A stretch of DNA of 64,000 bases, taken from positions 186,001 through 250,000 of the forward strand of contig CAKTEE010000002.1 of the NCBI GenBank assembly GCA_934546985.1, given 5' to 3'. The translations under genes were made by a program, and so were the position numbers. The DNA is from an uncultured Eubacteriales bacterium. GTDB lineage: Bacteria; Bacillota; Clostridia; Oscillospirales; Acutalibacteraceae. Below, in pieces: positions 34,659 to 43,800 of the stretch (position 1 is its first letter; each line of letters opens with the position of its first letter). The notes under the pieces are model-generated. The model was not told where the DNA came from. It did no database searches and worked only from the letters and a program-made list of their open reading frames with translations.

Positions 34659-35162
34659 ATGGCTGTGCGCCTTAAAAAATACTCTTTCCGTTTTTTAGAG
34701 GAACTTTTTAATATTCGTCTTGCTCAAAAATCAGAAATCGAACAAATTTTATATGCAGCATGTGCCGATTTCTCTAAACTAAATCGGAAAGAGTTCAACA
34801 AGATTCTAAACGATTTATTTTTGAAAAAAGGCTGGGAAGATCAACCGCGCGTGTCCCCAGATATGAAAGCATATAGCAAATTTGACTTTCAAAAAGATCG
34901 AATAGCTGTCGAAGTTCAATTTGGACATTCATCATTTTTGGGAACAGACTTATTAAAATTTCAGATGGCATCTTATTCCAACTTGGATCTAATTGATTTT
35001 GGCGTTTACATCACAACTACAAAAGCCATGCAAAAATTCTTAACTTCCCAATACGGGCATAATTGGGAAGGATCTCTTAATTTTGAAAAAGTTGAGAAAT
35101 ATCTCCCCTATTTCAAAAGCGCAATACAAGTTCCCATATATGTGATTGGAATAGATATTTGA
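34659..35162 (+). CDS. Orphan BglII/BstYI-family restriction endonuclease-like protein
   Basis: A 167-residue protein whose centre, FDFQKDRIAVEVQFG, carries D76, E85 and Q87, the same D-x8-E-x-Q spacing as the metal site of BglII and BstYI (PF09195). The following segments FLGTDLLKFQMASYSNLDLI and FGVYITTTKAMQKFL also match that family's core. It is shorter than BglII or BstYI (about 200-220 residues). No methyltransferase gene is present in the window, so either the partner is elsewhere, host DNA is otherwise protected, or the protein no longer cuts GATC-type sites. It lies just after a tRNA, a common insertion point. Confidence 0.72.
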   Translation: MAVRLKKYSFRFLEELFNIRLAQKSEIEQILYAACADFSKLNRKEFNKILNDLFLKKGWEDQPRVSPDMKAYSKFDFQKDRIAVEVQFGHSSFLGTDLLKFQMASYSNLDLIDFGVYITTTKAMQKFLTSQYGHNWEGSLNFEKVEKYLPYFKSAIQVPIYVIGIDI

Positions 35163-35545
35163 TCTCTGCATCGCAGGTCCTATAATTACACTTAGACCAA
35201 ATATAACCTCTGATCTTGATACGATTTCAGTGGTTTTTTCTTTTGGCATTTGTAGCAGGTTAAAAAATTCCTGATTCTGTAGTATAATGAATGAGTATAA
35301 AATTTATTAGTATGATAAAAAATGTGTCAAAATGACAATTTTCAACTTGCTATTCAGAACGCACAACACGTTTTTTAACTACACACATCTTTGTATCAAC
35401 CAGAGTAATCTTGAACAGTCAAGAGCCTTGAAACGTAACAGTTTCAAGGCTCTTTTATTTTTTGTTATTCGGATTTGCAGGGCTGCCACAGTTGTTAAAA
35501 AATAATTATTTCTGCTTATATAACAAAAATTGTTTCCATAAACAC
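35163..35545. other. Gene-free gap containing an isolated strong terminator
   Basis: No credible coding frame. A perfect 14-base stem AAGAGCCTTGAAAC / GTTTCAAGGCTCTT at 35421-35454, followed by TTTTATTTTTT, would stop rightward transcripts. It is 260 bases beyond the nuclease gene, and a TATAAT lies at about 35283, so it may end a long 3' leader or a separate small RNA of about 160 bases. Confidence 0.5.
35421..35466 (+). terminator. Isolated rho-independent terminator
   Basis: Fourteen-base perfect stem, six-base loop and TTTTATTTTTT tail on the rightward strand only. Confidence 0.85.
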
Positions 35546-35980
35546 CTATAAAAACTGACGAATATCAACGGCGAGCTTTTCTTCAAGATGAATGAGTCGT
35601 TTTGTAATATCTTTTGATTTCTCGTCAGCTGCTTCATATTGATTTAAATATTTATTGAGTGACTTTACTCCCATATTACATCCGTCTGTAATTAAATCAG
35701 CAATCGTTTCGTCAGATTCATTTATCACCAATTTTACGTTTGTTTTCATCCATGACATACTTTTCGCCATTGGGTTAGGCTCTTTTCCTTCATCGTGATA
35801 CTGAGTCAAAAGTGTTTGTATTTCTTCTTTTAATTTATGATGATTGTTTTTACAATCTGTTAGGTCTTTGCAAAATTCATCATTGTGTACATAATCAAGG
35901 ACATCGTCAATAGATGCAATACCCATTTTAATTCCTGCATCACATTCACGCAATAATTTTATAGTATCCTGTTCAACCAT
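35546..35980 (-). CDS. Helical ferritin-like (DUF2383-type) hypothetical protein
   Basis: A 144-residue, almost entirely helical protein with four amphipathic stretches. KLLRECDAGIKMGIASIDDV near the start and GCNMGVKSLNKYLNQY later resemble the four-helix DUF2383/ferritin-like proteins found in many Clostridia. Metal ligands of true ferritins are not evident. AAAGGGGGG precedes the ATG. It stands alone, leftward, between the orphan terminator and the divergent rodA/ftsW-like gene. Function unknown; a stress or storage role is speculative. Confidence 0.55.
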   Translation of the reverse strand: MVEQDTIKLLRECDAGIKMGIASIDDVLDYVHNDEFCKDLTDCKNNHHKLKEEIQTLLTQYHDEGKEPNPMAKSMSWMKTNVKLVINESDETIADLITDGCNMGVKSLNKYLNQYEAADEKSKDITKRLIHLEEKLAVDIRQFL

Positions 35981-36130
35981 TCATTCCCCCCCTTTGCTAT
36001 ATAAAACCAGTATGCTCGTTTTCTCCATATTTATCCGATAAAAACAATACAAATGTTTACAACAATTTATTTATAGAAATTTTCTCAGTTTTTCATAAGA
36101 CATTATTATTTAACTTTTTATAATCAATTC

Positions 36131-36159
36131 TTGAATTGGATCAGCTTCCAGTCTATAAT
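36131..36159 (+). promoter_or_regulatory. Promoter of the RodA/FtsW-like gene
   Basis: TTGAAT (36131-36136), 17-base spacer, TATAAT (36154-36159), 36 bases before the start. Confidence 0.75.
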
Positions 36160-36194
36160 ATAATTCAAAGGTTTATAATGAGGATGGTGATGTT

Positions 36195-37400
36195 TTGAAA
36201 AAAGCAGGTAAGTCAGTGATGGACTTTATTAAAAATACTGACAAAATACTCTTAATGCTATGTTTGTTTGCTTCCAGCTATGGTATTTTACTTGTTTACA
36301 GCGCTACACGTTATACATTAAAAAATGGGCAATGGATTTCAAGTACAAGCAAAACAATGATTATGGCTGTATTGTTAGGCATAGTTTGTTCCCTTATTAT
36401 TTCTCTTATTGATTACGATATTATTGTAAAAATGTGGCCTTTAGTGGCGCTGGTAGCCGGCGGGCTTATGATATTAACCCTTTTTATTGGTCATGGGCCT
36501 GAAAACGGCGCCGACGACACAGCATGGCTTATATTACCGGGCGGGATTTACTTTCAGCCGTCAGAACTTGGAAAAATTGGTTTTATTATTACTTTTTCAG
36601 TTCACTTAAACAAAGTAAAAGAACATATTAGCTCTTTTCCAACAGTTTGCCTTCTGGGACTACATGCAATGATTCCTTTGATATTAGTAATGAAAAATGG
36701 AGATGATGGCTCGGCACTGCTTTTTTTATTTATTGCTGTAATTATGATGTTTGCCGCCGGAGTCAAATTAATATATTTTATTTTAGGCAGTATATTTGCA
36801 ATTGGAGGATTCACCGCTGCTTGGTTTTTAGATATCATTCCTTCATTTCAGAAAAATCGATTTATGGTTGTTTTTGATCCAACTTTTGACCCGCAAAATT
36901 TCGCATTTCAGCAAAATCAATCATTAGCGGCTATAGGCTCCGGAAAAATTTGGGGAAAAGGGCTTTTTCAGGGAAATTACACACAGCGAACTCCTAAAAA
37001 CTTATATGTTCCTGAAAATCAAAACGATTTTATTTTTTCAGTTGCCGGCGAAGAATTAGGACTGATTGGCTGTATAACTTTAATTTTAATTATATTGGCA
37101 ATATGCCTTCGTATTCTTCGCATTGGGTTGAAAGCGAAAAATAATGTAGGATTTTTAATTTGCAGCGGCGCTGCAGGTATGATATTATCACAATCTTTTT
37201 TGAATATCGGTATGTGTCTTAAGCTGCTGCCGGTTATTGGTATTACTCTCCCCTTTTTCAGTTCAGGCGGATCTTCGAATATATGCATTTATTTAGGCAT
37301 AGGACTGATTTTAAGCGTATATCGTTCAAGCAAGTCAAGGTATCGTGAAAGTGACAAATTGATACAATACGGTCGTTTTTATAAAAGACACAATAGATGA
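36195..37400 (+). CDS. RodA/FtsW/SpoVE-family peptidoglycan glycosyltransferase
   Basis: A 401-residue SEDS protein with about ten membrane segments that polymerises lipid II for elongation, division or spore cortex. Seen: LVYSATRY, the catalytic-loop region IYFQPSELGKIGFI, DDGSALLFLFIAVIMMFAAG, PENQNDFIFSVAGEELGLIG and the C-terminal LPVIGITLPFFSSGGSSN. These fit RodA more than FtsW, but the subgroup is uncertain. Start TTG 36195 with GGTGATG/GAGG upstream. It is a single gene with no penicillin-binding-protein partner nearby. Confidence 0.87.
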   Translation: MKKAGKSVMDFIKNTDKILLMLCLFASSYGILLVYSATRYTLKNGQWISSTSKTMIMAVLLGIVCSLIISLIDYDIIVKMWPLVALVAGGLMILTLFIGHGPENGADDTAWLILPGGIYFQPSELGKIGFIITFSVHLNKVKEHISSFPTVCLLGLHAMIPLILVMKNGDDGSALLFLFIAVIMMFAAGVKLIYFILGSIFAIGGFTAAWFLDIIPSFQKNRFMVVFDPTFDPQNFAFQQNQSLAAIGSGKIWGKGLFQGNYTQRTPKNLYVPENQNDFIFSVAGEELGLIGCITLILIILAICLRILRIGLKAKNNVGFLICSGAAGMILSQSFLNIGMCLKLLPVIGITLPFFSSGGSSNICIYLGIGLILSVYRSSKSRYRESDKLIQYGRFYKRHNR

Positions 37401-37414
37401 ATTATTCACTGCAT

Positions 37415-37455
37415 AAACACAAAAGCACCGTCATTAAGATGGTGCTTTTGTGTTT
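37415..37455. terminator. Shared terminator between rodA-like gene and radC
   Basis: Fifteen-base stem AAACACAAAAGCACC / GGTGCTTTTGTGTTT between two convergent genes; A and T flanks let it serve both strands. It overlaps the radC stop codon. Confidence 0.75.
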
Positions 37456-38137
37456 AATAATTAAAGATATGTGCAAAACGTTTGCTGTCAGCCATAGAAA
37501 ACCATTCATTTCCGGCAATAATGAAATGATCCCTTAAACAAATCTGAACATTTTCTAATATTTGTACTAAGTTAATAGTTGTCTCAATATCACTGGCAGA
37601 AGGATTCGGCAAACCGCCCGGATGATTGTGTGCCAAAATAATAGATGTTGCATTATAGCGAAGGGCAATTTCTAAAATCTTGCGGTTATTAATTCTTGCC
37701 GTGTTTGCAGTGCCTTCAGAAATTTTACTGCAATTTTTAACCCTTCCCTGATTATCAAGGCTGATTACAAAAACAACTTCATTTTGTTCGCCCATAAATT
37801 TAGGTATCAAATATGCGCCCGTAACCGCCGCACTGTTTAACGCATCACCTTTTATCATTTTATCCTTCATATACATTTTATGAAGCGCCGGAATCATTTT
37901 AATCAAAACTGCACTGTGCTCGCCTATCCCTCCAATAGTTTTTAAATCCTCCAACGAGGCGTCAAAAACACCGGAAACAGAACCAAATGCATTCAATAAA
38001 TTATGAGCAATCTCGTTGGTATCCTGCCGAGGAAGGGAATAGAACAACAAAAGCTCAATCGCATTATGCGGCTCAAAATTATCCAAGCCTTCTTCAATAA
38101 AACGCTTTTTCAATCGGCTGCGGTGACCATCATGCAT
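37454..38137 (-). CDS. radC: RadC-family JAB-domain protein
   Basis: A 227-residue protein with an N-terminal helix-hairpin-helix region (LKTIGGIGEHSAVLIK) and a C-terminal JAMM/JAB domain whose zinc ligands appear in SIILAHNHPGGLPNPSASD and an upstream glutamate. RadC was named for DNA repair, but its real role is debated. It is 18 bases downstream of pyrE and shares its transcript. Confidence 0.88.
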   Translation of the reverse strand: MHDGHRSRLKKRFIEEGLDNFEPHNAIELLLFYSLPRQDTNEIAHNLLNAFGSVSGVFDASLEDLKTIGGIGEHSAVLIKMIPALHKMYMKDKMIKGDALNSAAVTGAYLIPKFMGEQNEVVFVISLDNQGRVKNCSKISEGTANTARINNRKILEIALRYNATSIILAHNHPGGLPNPSASDIETTINLVQILENVQICLRDHFIIAGNEWFSMADSKRFAHIFNY

Positions 38138-38155
38138 TTAATCACCTTCAAAGAA

Positions 38156-38740
38156 TTATACTTTTTTACGGCTTCCCGGTTTATAAAGTTCCAGTTTACC
38201 TTCTTTACAAAGCGGGCATTCATCGGCTTCCCATGATTCTACACTTGCAGAATATACTGCACGGAAAGGAACACCAAAATCTATTTTTCCGCCGGTACGG
38301 TCAACAATAGAACCAACCCCCACAACAATACCGCCAGCTTTATTAACCAAATCAATCACTTCACGAACAGAGCCGCCTGTTGTTACCACGTCCTCAACCA
38401 CAAGAACACGTTGACCTTTTTCAATTACAAACCCACGGCGAAGAACCATTGCGCCGTTTTCATCACGCTCAGTGAAAAAGTTCTCAACATTTAAATGACG
38501 ACTAACCTCATATGCCATTTGCACAGCCCCCATTGCCGGTCCAATAACTAATTCTACATTATCATCTTTGTATTGTTCTGCAAGGGAAGCACACAGTTCT
38601 TCACTATATTTTGTGTTTCTAAAAATTTTCGCACATTGTAAATAACGGTTGCTATGGCGTCCGGATGTGAGAAGAAAATGTCCCTCCAACAAAACCCCTG
38701 CTTCTTTTAATACTCCTTCGATGTGTTCCCTTGTTAACAT
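38156..38740 (-). CDS. pyrE: Orotate phosphoribosyltransferase
   Basis: A 194-residue enzyme making OMP from orotate and PRPP. The N-terminal LLTSGRHSNRYLQCAKIF, VIGPAMGAVQMAYEV and the PRPP motif VLVVEDVVTTGGSV are diagnostic. A C-terminal CPLCKEGK knuckle is found in some members of this branch. A GGAGG ribosome site precedes the ATG. Other pyrimidine genes here are pyrB and pyrI, 23 kb away. Confidence 0.92.
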   Translation of the reverse strand: MLTREHIEGVLKEAGVLLEGHFLLTSGRHSNRYLQCAKIFRNTKYSEELCASLAEQYKDDNVELVIGPAMGAVQMAYEVSRHLNVENFFTERDENGAMVLRRGFVIEKGQRVLVVEDVVTTGGSVREVIDLVNKAGGIVVGVGSIVDRTGGKIDFGVPFRAVYSASVESWEADECPLCKEGKLELYKPGSRKKV

Positions 38741-38775
38741 ATTAGTTCCTCCAGATAATTATTTTATTGTTTTTT

Positions 38776-38804
38776 ATTATATCTCATTTTTTAACTTTTG
38801 AAAA
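38776..38804 (-). promoter_or_regulatory. Probable pyrE-radC promoter
   Basis: Leftward TTTTCA (38799-38804), 17-base spacer, TATAAT (38776-38781). A rightward TATAAT for the divergent gene at 38857 lies about 40 bases away, with a TTGAAA overlapping this -35 box. Confidence 0.5.
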
Positions 38805-38856
38805 GATACATTTCGTGATATAATAATTTAATTCTATCGAAAAAGGTTGGATTCTA

Positions 38857-39819
38857 TTGAAAAGCCTGATTATAGGTAAAAATGACGCTGGACAGCGGCT
38901 TGATAAATTTTTAAGTAAAGCTGTACCCCGGCTTCCGCAATCACTGATGTATAAATATATCAGAACCAAACGGATAAAAATCAACCGTAAACGTGCCGAA
39001 ATTTCAACACGTTTAAATGCTGGAGATACCGTTGATTTGTATATTAATGATGAATTTTTTGAAGCTGTTCCTCCAAAGTATGATTTTTTACATGCCCCAA
39101 ACCAACTTTCTATTGTTTATGAAGATGAAAATTTACTTTTATTGGATAAAAAAGCCGGTTTGCTGGCGCATCCGGATGAACATGAATATATCGATACTTT
39201 GATTACCAGGGTAAAACGCTATTTATATGAAAAGGGAGAATATTGTCCGGAAAATGAAAATTCTTTTGTTCCCGCACTGGTAAACCGGATTGACCGTAAC
39301 ACCGGTGGAATCGTACTGGCAGCCAAAAATGCGCAAACATTACGAATACTAAATCAAAAAATGAAAGACCGTGAATTGGAAAAATACTACCTTTGTATCA
39401 TTTGTGGTATTATGAAAAAAAAGGAAGCTACTCTAAAAGCTTATTTGGAAAAAAATGAAGATAAAAATAAAGTTTATATTCATGCCCACCAGCAGAATGG
39501 TGATAGAACAATTATAACGCATTATAAAGTGCTTGCAGAAAAAAATAATCTGAGCCTTTTAGAAATTCATTTGCTGACCGGAAGAACGCACCAAATCCGT
39601 GCACACATGGCCTTTATCGGTCACCCCCTTCTTGGAGACGGAAAATATGGAAAAAACACTGTAAATAAAGCCGCCGGACTGAAAAAACAAATGCTTTATT
39701 CCTATAAACTTAAATTTGCTTTTAAAACCGATGCTGGAATACTGAACTACTTAAACGGAAAAACTTTTGAAGTAGATAAAGTTTGGTTTGCAGATGAGTT
39801 TTTTGAAAATAAATTTTAA
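38857..39819 (+). CDS. RluA-family pseudouridine synthase with S4 domain
   Basis: A 320-residue rRNA/tRNA-modifying enzyme. An S4 RNA-binding domain (about 10-55; GQRLDKFLSKAVPRL) precedes the catalytic domain with NRIDRNTGGIVLAAKN, whose aspartate is the nucleophile, and the C-terminal LTGRTHQIRAHMAFIGHPLLGD. RluC/RluD-like; the target uridine is not readable. Start TTG with AAAGG upstream. Confidence 0.88.
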   Translation: MKSLIIGKNDAGQRLDKFLSKAVPRLPQSLMYKYIRTKRIKINRKRAEISTRLNAGDTVDLYINDEFFEAVPPKYDFLHAPNQLSIVYEDENLLLLDKKAGLLAHPDEHEYIDTLITRVKRYLYEKGEYCPENENSFVPALVNRIDRNTGGIVLAAKNAQTLRILNQKMKDRELEKYYLCIICGIMKKKEATLKAYLEKNEDKNKVYIHAHQQNGDRTIITHYKVLAEKNNLSLLEIHLLTGRTHQIRAHMAFIGHPLLGDGKYGKNTVNKAAGLKKQMLYSYKLKFAFKTDAGILNYLNGKTFEVDKVWFADEFFENKF

Positions 39820-39921
39820 AAAACATGAAAAATTTCACATATCGTGTATAATATCATGAAAACAAACCATAATAACGATAAATTGTAAAATCAATTATTG
39901 TTATTAAGGAGTTGGAAGAAA

Positions 39922-40131
39922 ATGCTTGATAGGATTGCATTAATTCTGGTAATCATTGGTTCTTTAAACTGGGGTAGTATTGGTCTTTTCCAATTTGACT
40001 TTGTTGCATGGATTTTCGGCGGTCAAGGCGCTGTATTGAGCAGAATCATATACACACTTGTAGGTATCGCTGGTATATGGTGCTTTTCTCTGTTGTTCAG
40101 AGAAAATGAATTGCTGGAAAAAACTAAATAA
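39922..40131 (+). CDS. DUF378-family small membrane protein
   Basis: A 69-residue protein with two transmembrane helices: DRIALILVIIGSLNWGSIGL and a second around LSRIIYTLVGIAGIWCFSLL. The NWGxxG phrase defines DUF378 (PF04070), whose function is unknown. ATG 39922 is used because AAGGAG precedes it; an upstream in-frame start would overlap that site. Confidence 0.82.
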   Translation: MLDRIALILVIIGSLNWGSIGLFQFDFVAWIFGGQGAVLSRIIYTLVGIAGIWCFSLLFRENELLEKTK

Positions 40132-40147
40132 AGTATATTCGCATGAT

Positions 40148-40184
40148 AAAAAGCTTGATTCTGTATTTTAGAATCAAGCTTTTT
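40148..40184 (+). terminator. Terminator of the DUF378 gene
   Basis: Fifteen-base perfect stem AAAAAGCTTGATTCT / AGAATCAAGCTTTTT. Confidence 0.85.
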
Positions 40185-40286
40185 CAGTTTATTCCAGATA
40201 TAATATTTTAACATATTGCTCAATTCGAGAATATTTTTACTGTTGCATGGTTATAATTACCATAGAATCTTTATGGAGGTGTTTTT

Positions 40287-40502
40287 ATGCCAAGACAAAA
40301 AAAACCGATTAATTATGAAGAAGAAATATCAAAAATTGATATGCAGATTGTTAAATGGAAAAATACCATTAAAGAATTAGAAGCAAAAAAAAACCAGCTG
40401 CAGCAAGAACAGCGTGAACAGGATATTAATAATCTATATAATATTATTAAATCCTCCGGCAAGTCTGTAACGGAAATTTTAGGGTTAATTCAAGCATCCT
40501 GA
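40287..40502 (+). CDS. Small coiled-coil protein of unknown function
   Basis: A 71-residue, highly charged protein. Residues about 10-48 form a heptad-like coiled coil (EEISKIDMQIVKWKNTIKEL then EAKKNQLQQEQRE), followed by a short helical tail with SSGKSVTEILGLI. The tail resembles the small-helix ends of H-NS-like or flagellar/plasmid accessory proteins, but I recognise no family. A strong GGAGGTG ribosome site and a terminator right after it support a real, single-gene transcript. Confidence 0.72.
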   Translation: MPRQKKPINYEEEISKIDMQIVKWKNTIKELEAKKNQLQQEQREQDINNLYNIIKSSGKSVTEILGLIQAS

Positions 40503-40506
40503 TTAT

Positions 40507-40536
40507 AAACAGCCGGGCATAAATGCCCGGCTGTTT
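40507..40536. terminator. Terminator between convergent genes
   Basis: Fourteen-base perfect stem AAACAGCCGGGCAT / ATGCCCGGCTGTTT with a two-base loop; usable by both flanking genes. Confidence 0.8.
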
Positions 40537-40538
40537 TG

Positions 40539-41531
40539 CTATTTTTTCAATAATTCTGTTTTATTTGTAATTCTGTTAATATGGGACAGGTACCAAAGCA
40601 ATCCCATAATTGCCAAATAGACCAAAAGAATCGCATACCACTCAGAAGGAACCACATCAATTGCATGAAGTGTAAACAAGCACAAATTACTGCCTAAAAG
40701 ATAAAAAAGACTATTTCCACCAACACTGCATAAAATATAATTCGGTATTTTCAGCCATTTTATTGTCATCACTTTTGTAGATACAACAAAATAAATATAA
40801 ATAAACAGCGCGGCACCTAAAAGAAAGATTACAGACGGCGGCCATCTACGAGGTTCATTAAACAATGCAGCGATAAAATATACCACAAAAGCAGAAGCCG
40901 CAATTCCACCAACGATCCAATGCTTTTTTATCCCATTTTTTGCAATATAAATTCCCAATACAAAATAAACCAGATAGGAGAAAACCGGATATGACATATT
41001 GTTACAGCCTATAAAAAGGGACAGCCATGAATTCTGCACGGGAAGCGGAGATATTATACAGGATATAACAGAAACTACTACAGAGCCAACGAGCAATAAT
41101 AAATCGGCACGCTGAAATAAACGAAAGAACACCAGCAATAAAAACATCATGCAGGCAAAGGATAAAAGGAATTCTGAATAACCAATCATCGGCCTTAAAA
41201 GAATAATATTTTTGATAGATGACAAATCTAATGATTTTTTATAGAAAAATACATAATTGGCAAAAGCAGAAATATAATATGCAATTGTGAGCCGCAGAAC
41301 ATTTCGAATAATTTTTCTATAAGCAGAAGAATATGTTTTATTTTTTAAATAGGCATGATAAGAAACAAAACCAAAGGTAAAAACAAAACCGGAAAAGGTT
41401 GTTAAATTGACATAATCTGAGATTATATTCATGGCTGCACATTGCTCTAAGCTAAAATATTGAATACAATGAGCCAGAATCATCAGAACAGTCAGTATTC
41501 CTTTTTGCAAATCAATTTCTCGATATCTCAT
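40539..41531 (-). CDS. Acyltransferase-3-like integral membrane protein
   Basis: A 330-residue protein with about ten membrane segments. The N-terminal YREIDLQKGILTVLMILAHC resembles the active-site helix of acyltransferase-3 or fucose-4-O-acetylase proteins, where the histidine is catalytic. It could O-acetylate a wall polymer. It follows the LtaS-like gene by 30 bases on the same strand, so the polymer made by that enzyme is a likely acceptor (inference). GGGAGAAGG precedes the ATG. Confidence 0.72.
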   Translation of the reverse strand: MRYREIDLQKGILTVLMILAHCIQYFSLEQCAAMNIISDYVNLTTFSGFVFTFGFVSYHAYLKNKTYSSAYRKIIRNVLRLTIAYYISAFANYVFFYKKSLDLSSIKNIILLRPMIGYSEFLLSFACMMFLLLVFFRLFQRADLLLLVGSVVVSVISCIISPLPVQNSWLSLFIGCNNMSYPVFSYLVYFVLGIYIAKNGIKKHWIVGGIAASAFVVYFIAALFNEPRRWPPSVIFLLGAALFIYIYFVVSTKVMTIKWLKIPNYILCSVGGNSLFYLLGSNLCLFTLHAIDVVPSEWYAILLVYLAIMGLLWYLSHINRITNKTELLKK

Positions 41532-41561
41532 AAGCCTTCTCCCTGTCCACCTAAAATGCTT

Positions 41562-43580
41562 TTATTCTCCGAGTATTTTACGATAATAATCTGTTTCAAG
41601 AATTTTTGCAGAATAAATAAATTTATCATTTACAATTTTGTTTATTTTTTTAACATATTCATCCGATACCGACTCGTCTGTTAGTGATATGACTTCTTTT
41701 GTTTTTGCATTGTATTGAGCTTTATCTGTAATCCAGCTATGATTAGAAAAAATAACCAATGGTTCAGAATCAGAGAACATATCTCTGCCCATCATCAAGC
41801 GGGAATCAAACTCCAACCCTAAAAGATTTGAAATTGTTGGGAGAATATCTAAGCTGGAACAAGGTCTTTCAATCACTTCACCTTTCATCCCTTTACGGTA
41901 AAGGATAAAAGCATTGCGATAAAGTTCAAAATTTTCCTCTACGGTATGGCCTGCAAGTTCACTGATTTCCTCATTGGTTAAACCATAAGGATAATGATCG
42001 GCGCTGATTGCAATTAACGTATTCTCTGCTATCCCTGCTTCCTCCAGTTTTTGAAGAAGAAATTCCATTGCCTTATCTAACTCAATATTACAGGCAAGGT
42101 AAGCTTTTACCGCATCAGAATACGGTAAATCTTTCACCATATCCTTATTTTTCGTTGCCATCATATTACCTGAATAAGTATAATTCAAATGCCCGCTCAC
42201 CGTCATATAGTAAGCATGGAACGGCTTATTTCCAATATAATCGCCGATAGATTTTTCCATCATTTCCAAATCAGATTCCGGCCATGTTTTTTTGACGTCA
42301 AGTCCGTTTCCAAGAGCTTTATAAATATAGCCCATATTCGGATGAGACTGGTCTCTTCCATAATAGGTATATGTATTGTTATGATAAGCATTCGTAGAAT
42401 ATCCAAGCCTCTTCAACTGATTCCCCATAACAAAAGGGAGATAATTCTTGGATGATGTCTGAAAACTCCATACTCCGGATTTTGGTATCAACCCCTGACA
42501 GGCAACATACTCGCCGTCTGAAGTACTTACACCCCATATTGGAGTATAAAAATTTTTAAACTGGTAGCCTTCTGTCGCCATTTTATACAAAGTCGGCGTT
42601 AAATCTTTATCAATTACATACTGCGAAAACGCTTCCGCAGTAATTAAAATTAAATTATTCCCCTTTTCCGTCCCTGTTTTTTCATTTTGATTGGTTGGGG
42701 TTACCTGACTAAAATATTTATGCATTTTTTCAAGAACTTCATCTGATTCTCCTTGCATTAATTCATCAAAATCAATTTGCATCACATTTGGTTGATAAGT
42801 AATTGCATCCGGAACTTTTGTCGTAGTTTCCTCAGAAGAATTTGAGGATGTTGTTTCCTGCTCTATATCATCACTTGGAATATCGTCCGGTAGTTGCTGT
42901 GTAAAACCAGTCAAAGTACGCTGAACATCCAGCCTCATGGTTGTCAGCATACCCAAATTTTCAACGGAATAATCTACAGAGATAGTTTTAAAATACATAT
43001 CATAAGGTGAAAAAGAATCTTTACCTGTAAGATAAGTACATAATACAGAACCGAAATGTGTAACCAATATTAAAATTAATACTGCTATTGGTATAACTAA
43101 AGGCACCCTACGAAATGAAACTTTCTTTCTTAAAAAAATACATAAAAACAACAGCGGCAAAAACAACAATATTATCACAAAAATATTGTTGCCGATTGTA
43201 GATAAAACTTCTTTCCAGAACTGGATTGCCTGTCCGCCATTGGCAACACTATATGCCGTATAAAATGTATGAAAGACTTTATTATAAACAAATTGAGAAC
43301 AATAAAAAATCGTACTAATTGACGATAATACAATCGAAAATACCATATTGATTTTTTTAGGCCAGATAATACTTAAACCATAGCAAATAAGGGAAGCCGG
43401 TATTGAAAACAGAAAAATGTACAGCAAACCGATACCCCAGAACTTTTCAATCGTTGCAGAACGAAAAACTAACTCAGAATATACAAAAGATACATAAAAA
43501 AACAGCAACAAAAATACAGAAGACTTCCTTTGGGATAAATTTTTCCGAGATAAATCTACAGATGATTTTATATGGCTCAC
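41562..43580 (-). CDS. LtaS-like phosphoglycerol transferase (sulfatase family)
   Basis: A 672-residue membrane enzyme: five N-terminal transmembrane segments, then a linker rich in S/T/E (about 225-260) and an extracellular sulfatase-fold domain. Motifs are NLILITAEAF (first metal aspartate replaced by glutamate as in LtaS), TPIWGVSTSDGEYVACQG with the nucleophile threonine, YHNNTYTYYGRD, MTVSGHLNY and ISADHYPYG. It probably builds polyglycerolphosphate lipoteichoic acid or a similar polymer from phosphatidylglycerol. Start GTG with GGAGGAG upstream. Confidence 0.87.
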   Translation of the reverse strand: MSHIKSSVDLSRKNLSQRKSSVFLLLFFYVSFVYSELVFRSATIEKFWGIGLLYIFLFSIPASLICYGLSIIWPKKINMVFSIVLSSISTIFYCSQFVYNKVFHTFYTAYSVANGGQAIQFWKEVLSTIGNNIFVIILLFLPLLFLCIFLRKKVSFRRVPLVIPIAVLILILVTHFGSVLCTYLTGKDSFSPYDMYFKTISVDYSVENLGMLTTMRLDVQRTLTGFTQQLPDDIPSDDIEQETTSSNSSEETTTKVPDAITYQPNVMQIDFDELMQGESDEVLEKMHKYFSQVTPTNQNEKTGTEKGNNLILITAEAFSQYVIDKDLTPTLYKMATEGYQFKNFYTPIWGVSTSDGEYVACQGLIPKSGVWSFQTSSKNYLPFVMGNQLKRLGYSTNAYHNNTYTYYGRDQSHPNMGYIYKALGNGLDVKKTWPESDLEMMEKSIGDYIGNKPFHAYYMTVSGHLNYTYSGNMMATKNKDMVKDLPYSDAVKAYLACNIELDKAMEFLLQKLEEAGIAENTLIAISADHYPYGLTNEEISELAGHTVEENFELYRNAFILYRKGMKGEVIERPCSSLDILPTISNLLGLEFDSRLMMGRDMFSDSEPLVIFSNHSWITDKAQYNAKTKEVISLTDESVSDEYVKKINKIVNDKFIYSAKILETDYYRKILGE

Positions 43581-43733
43581 GATAATTCAACTCCTCCGGA
43601 ATATTATACATGATAAAACCTTATTTGCCAATAAAATTTTATTCTTTGACAGAATTTTGTAAGATTCTCTTCTATTCGTATTCCACGAAACTTTATTAAC
43701 AAACATATTCATCCAAAATTTTTTCAAAAAAGA

Positions 43734-43765
43734 AAACTGGCATCGCTGAAAAGCAATGCCAGTTT
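43734..43765 (-). terminator. Terminator of the transketolase genes
   Basis: Leftward ten-base stem AAACTGGCAT / ATGCCAGTTT followed by TTCTTTTTTG, 36 bases after the stop codon. Confidence 0.8.
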
Positions 43766-43800
43766 ATCATTAAATATTCAAATATAATCCATGAACAGTT

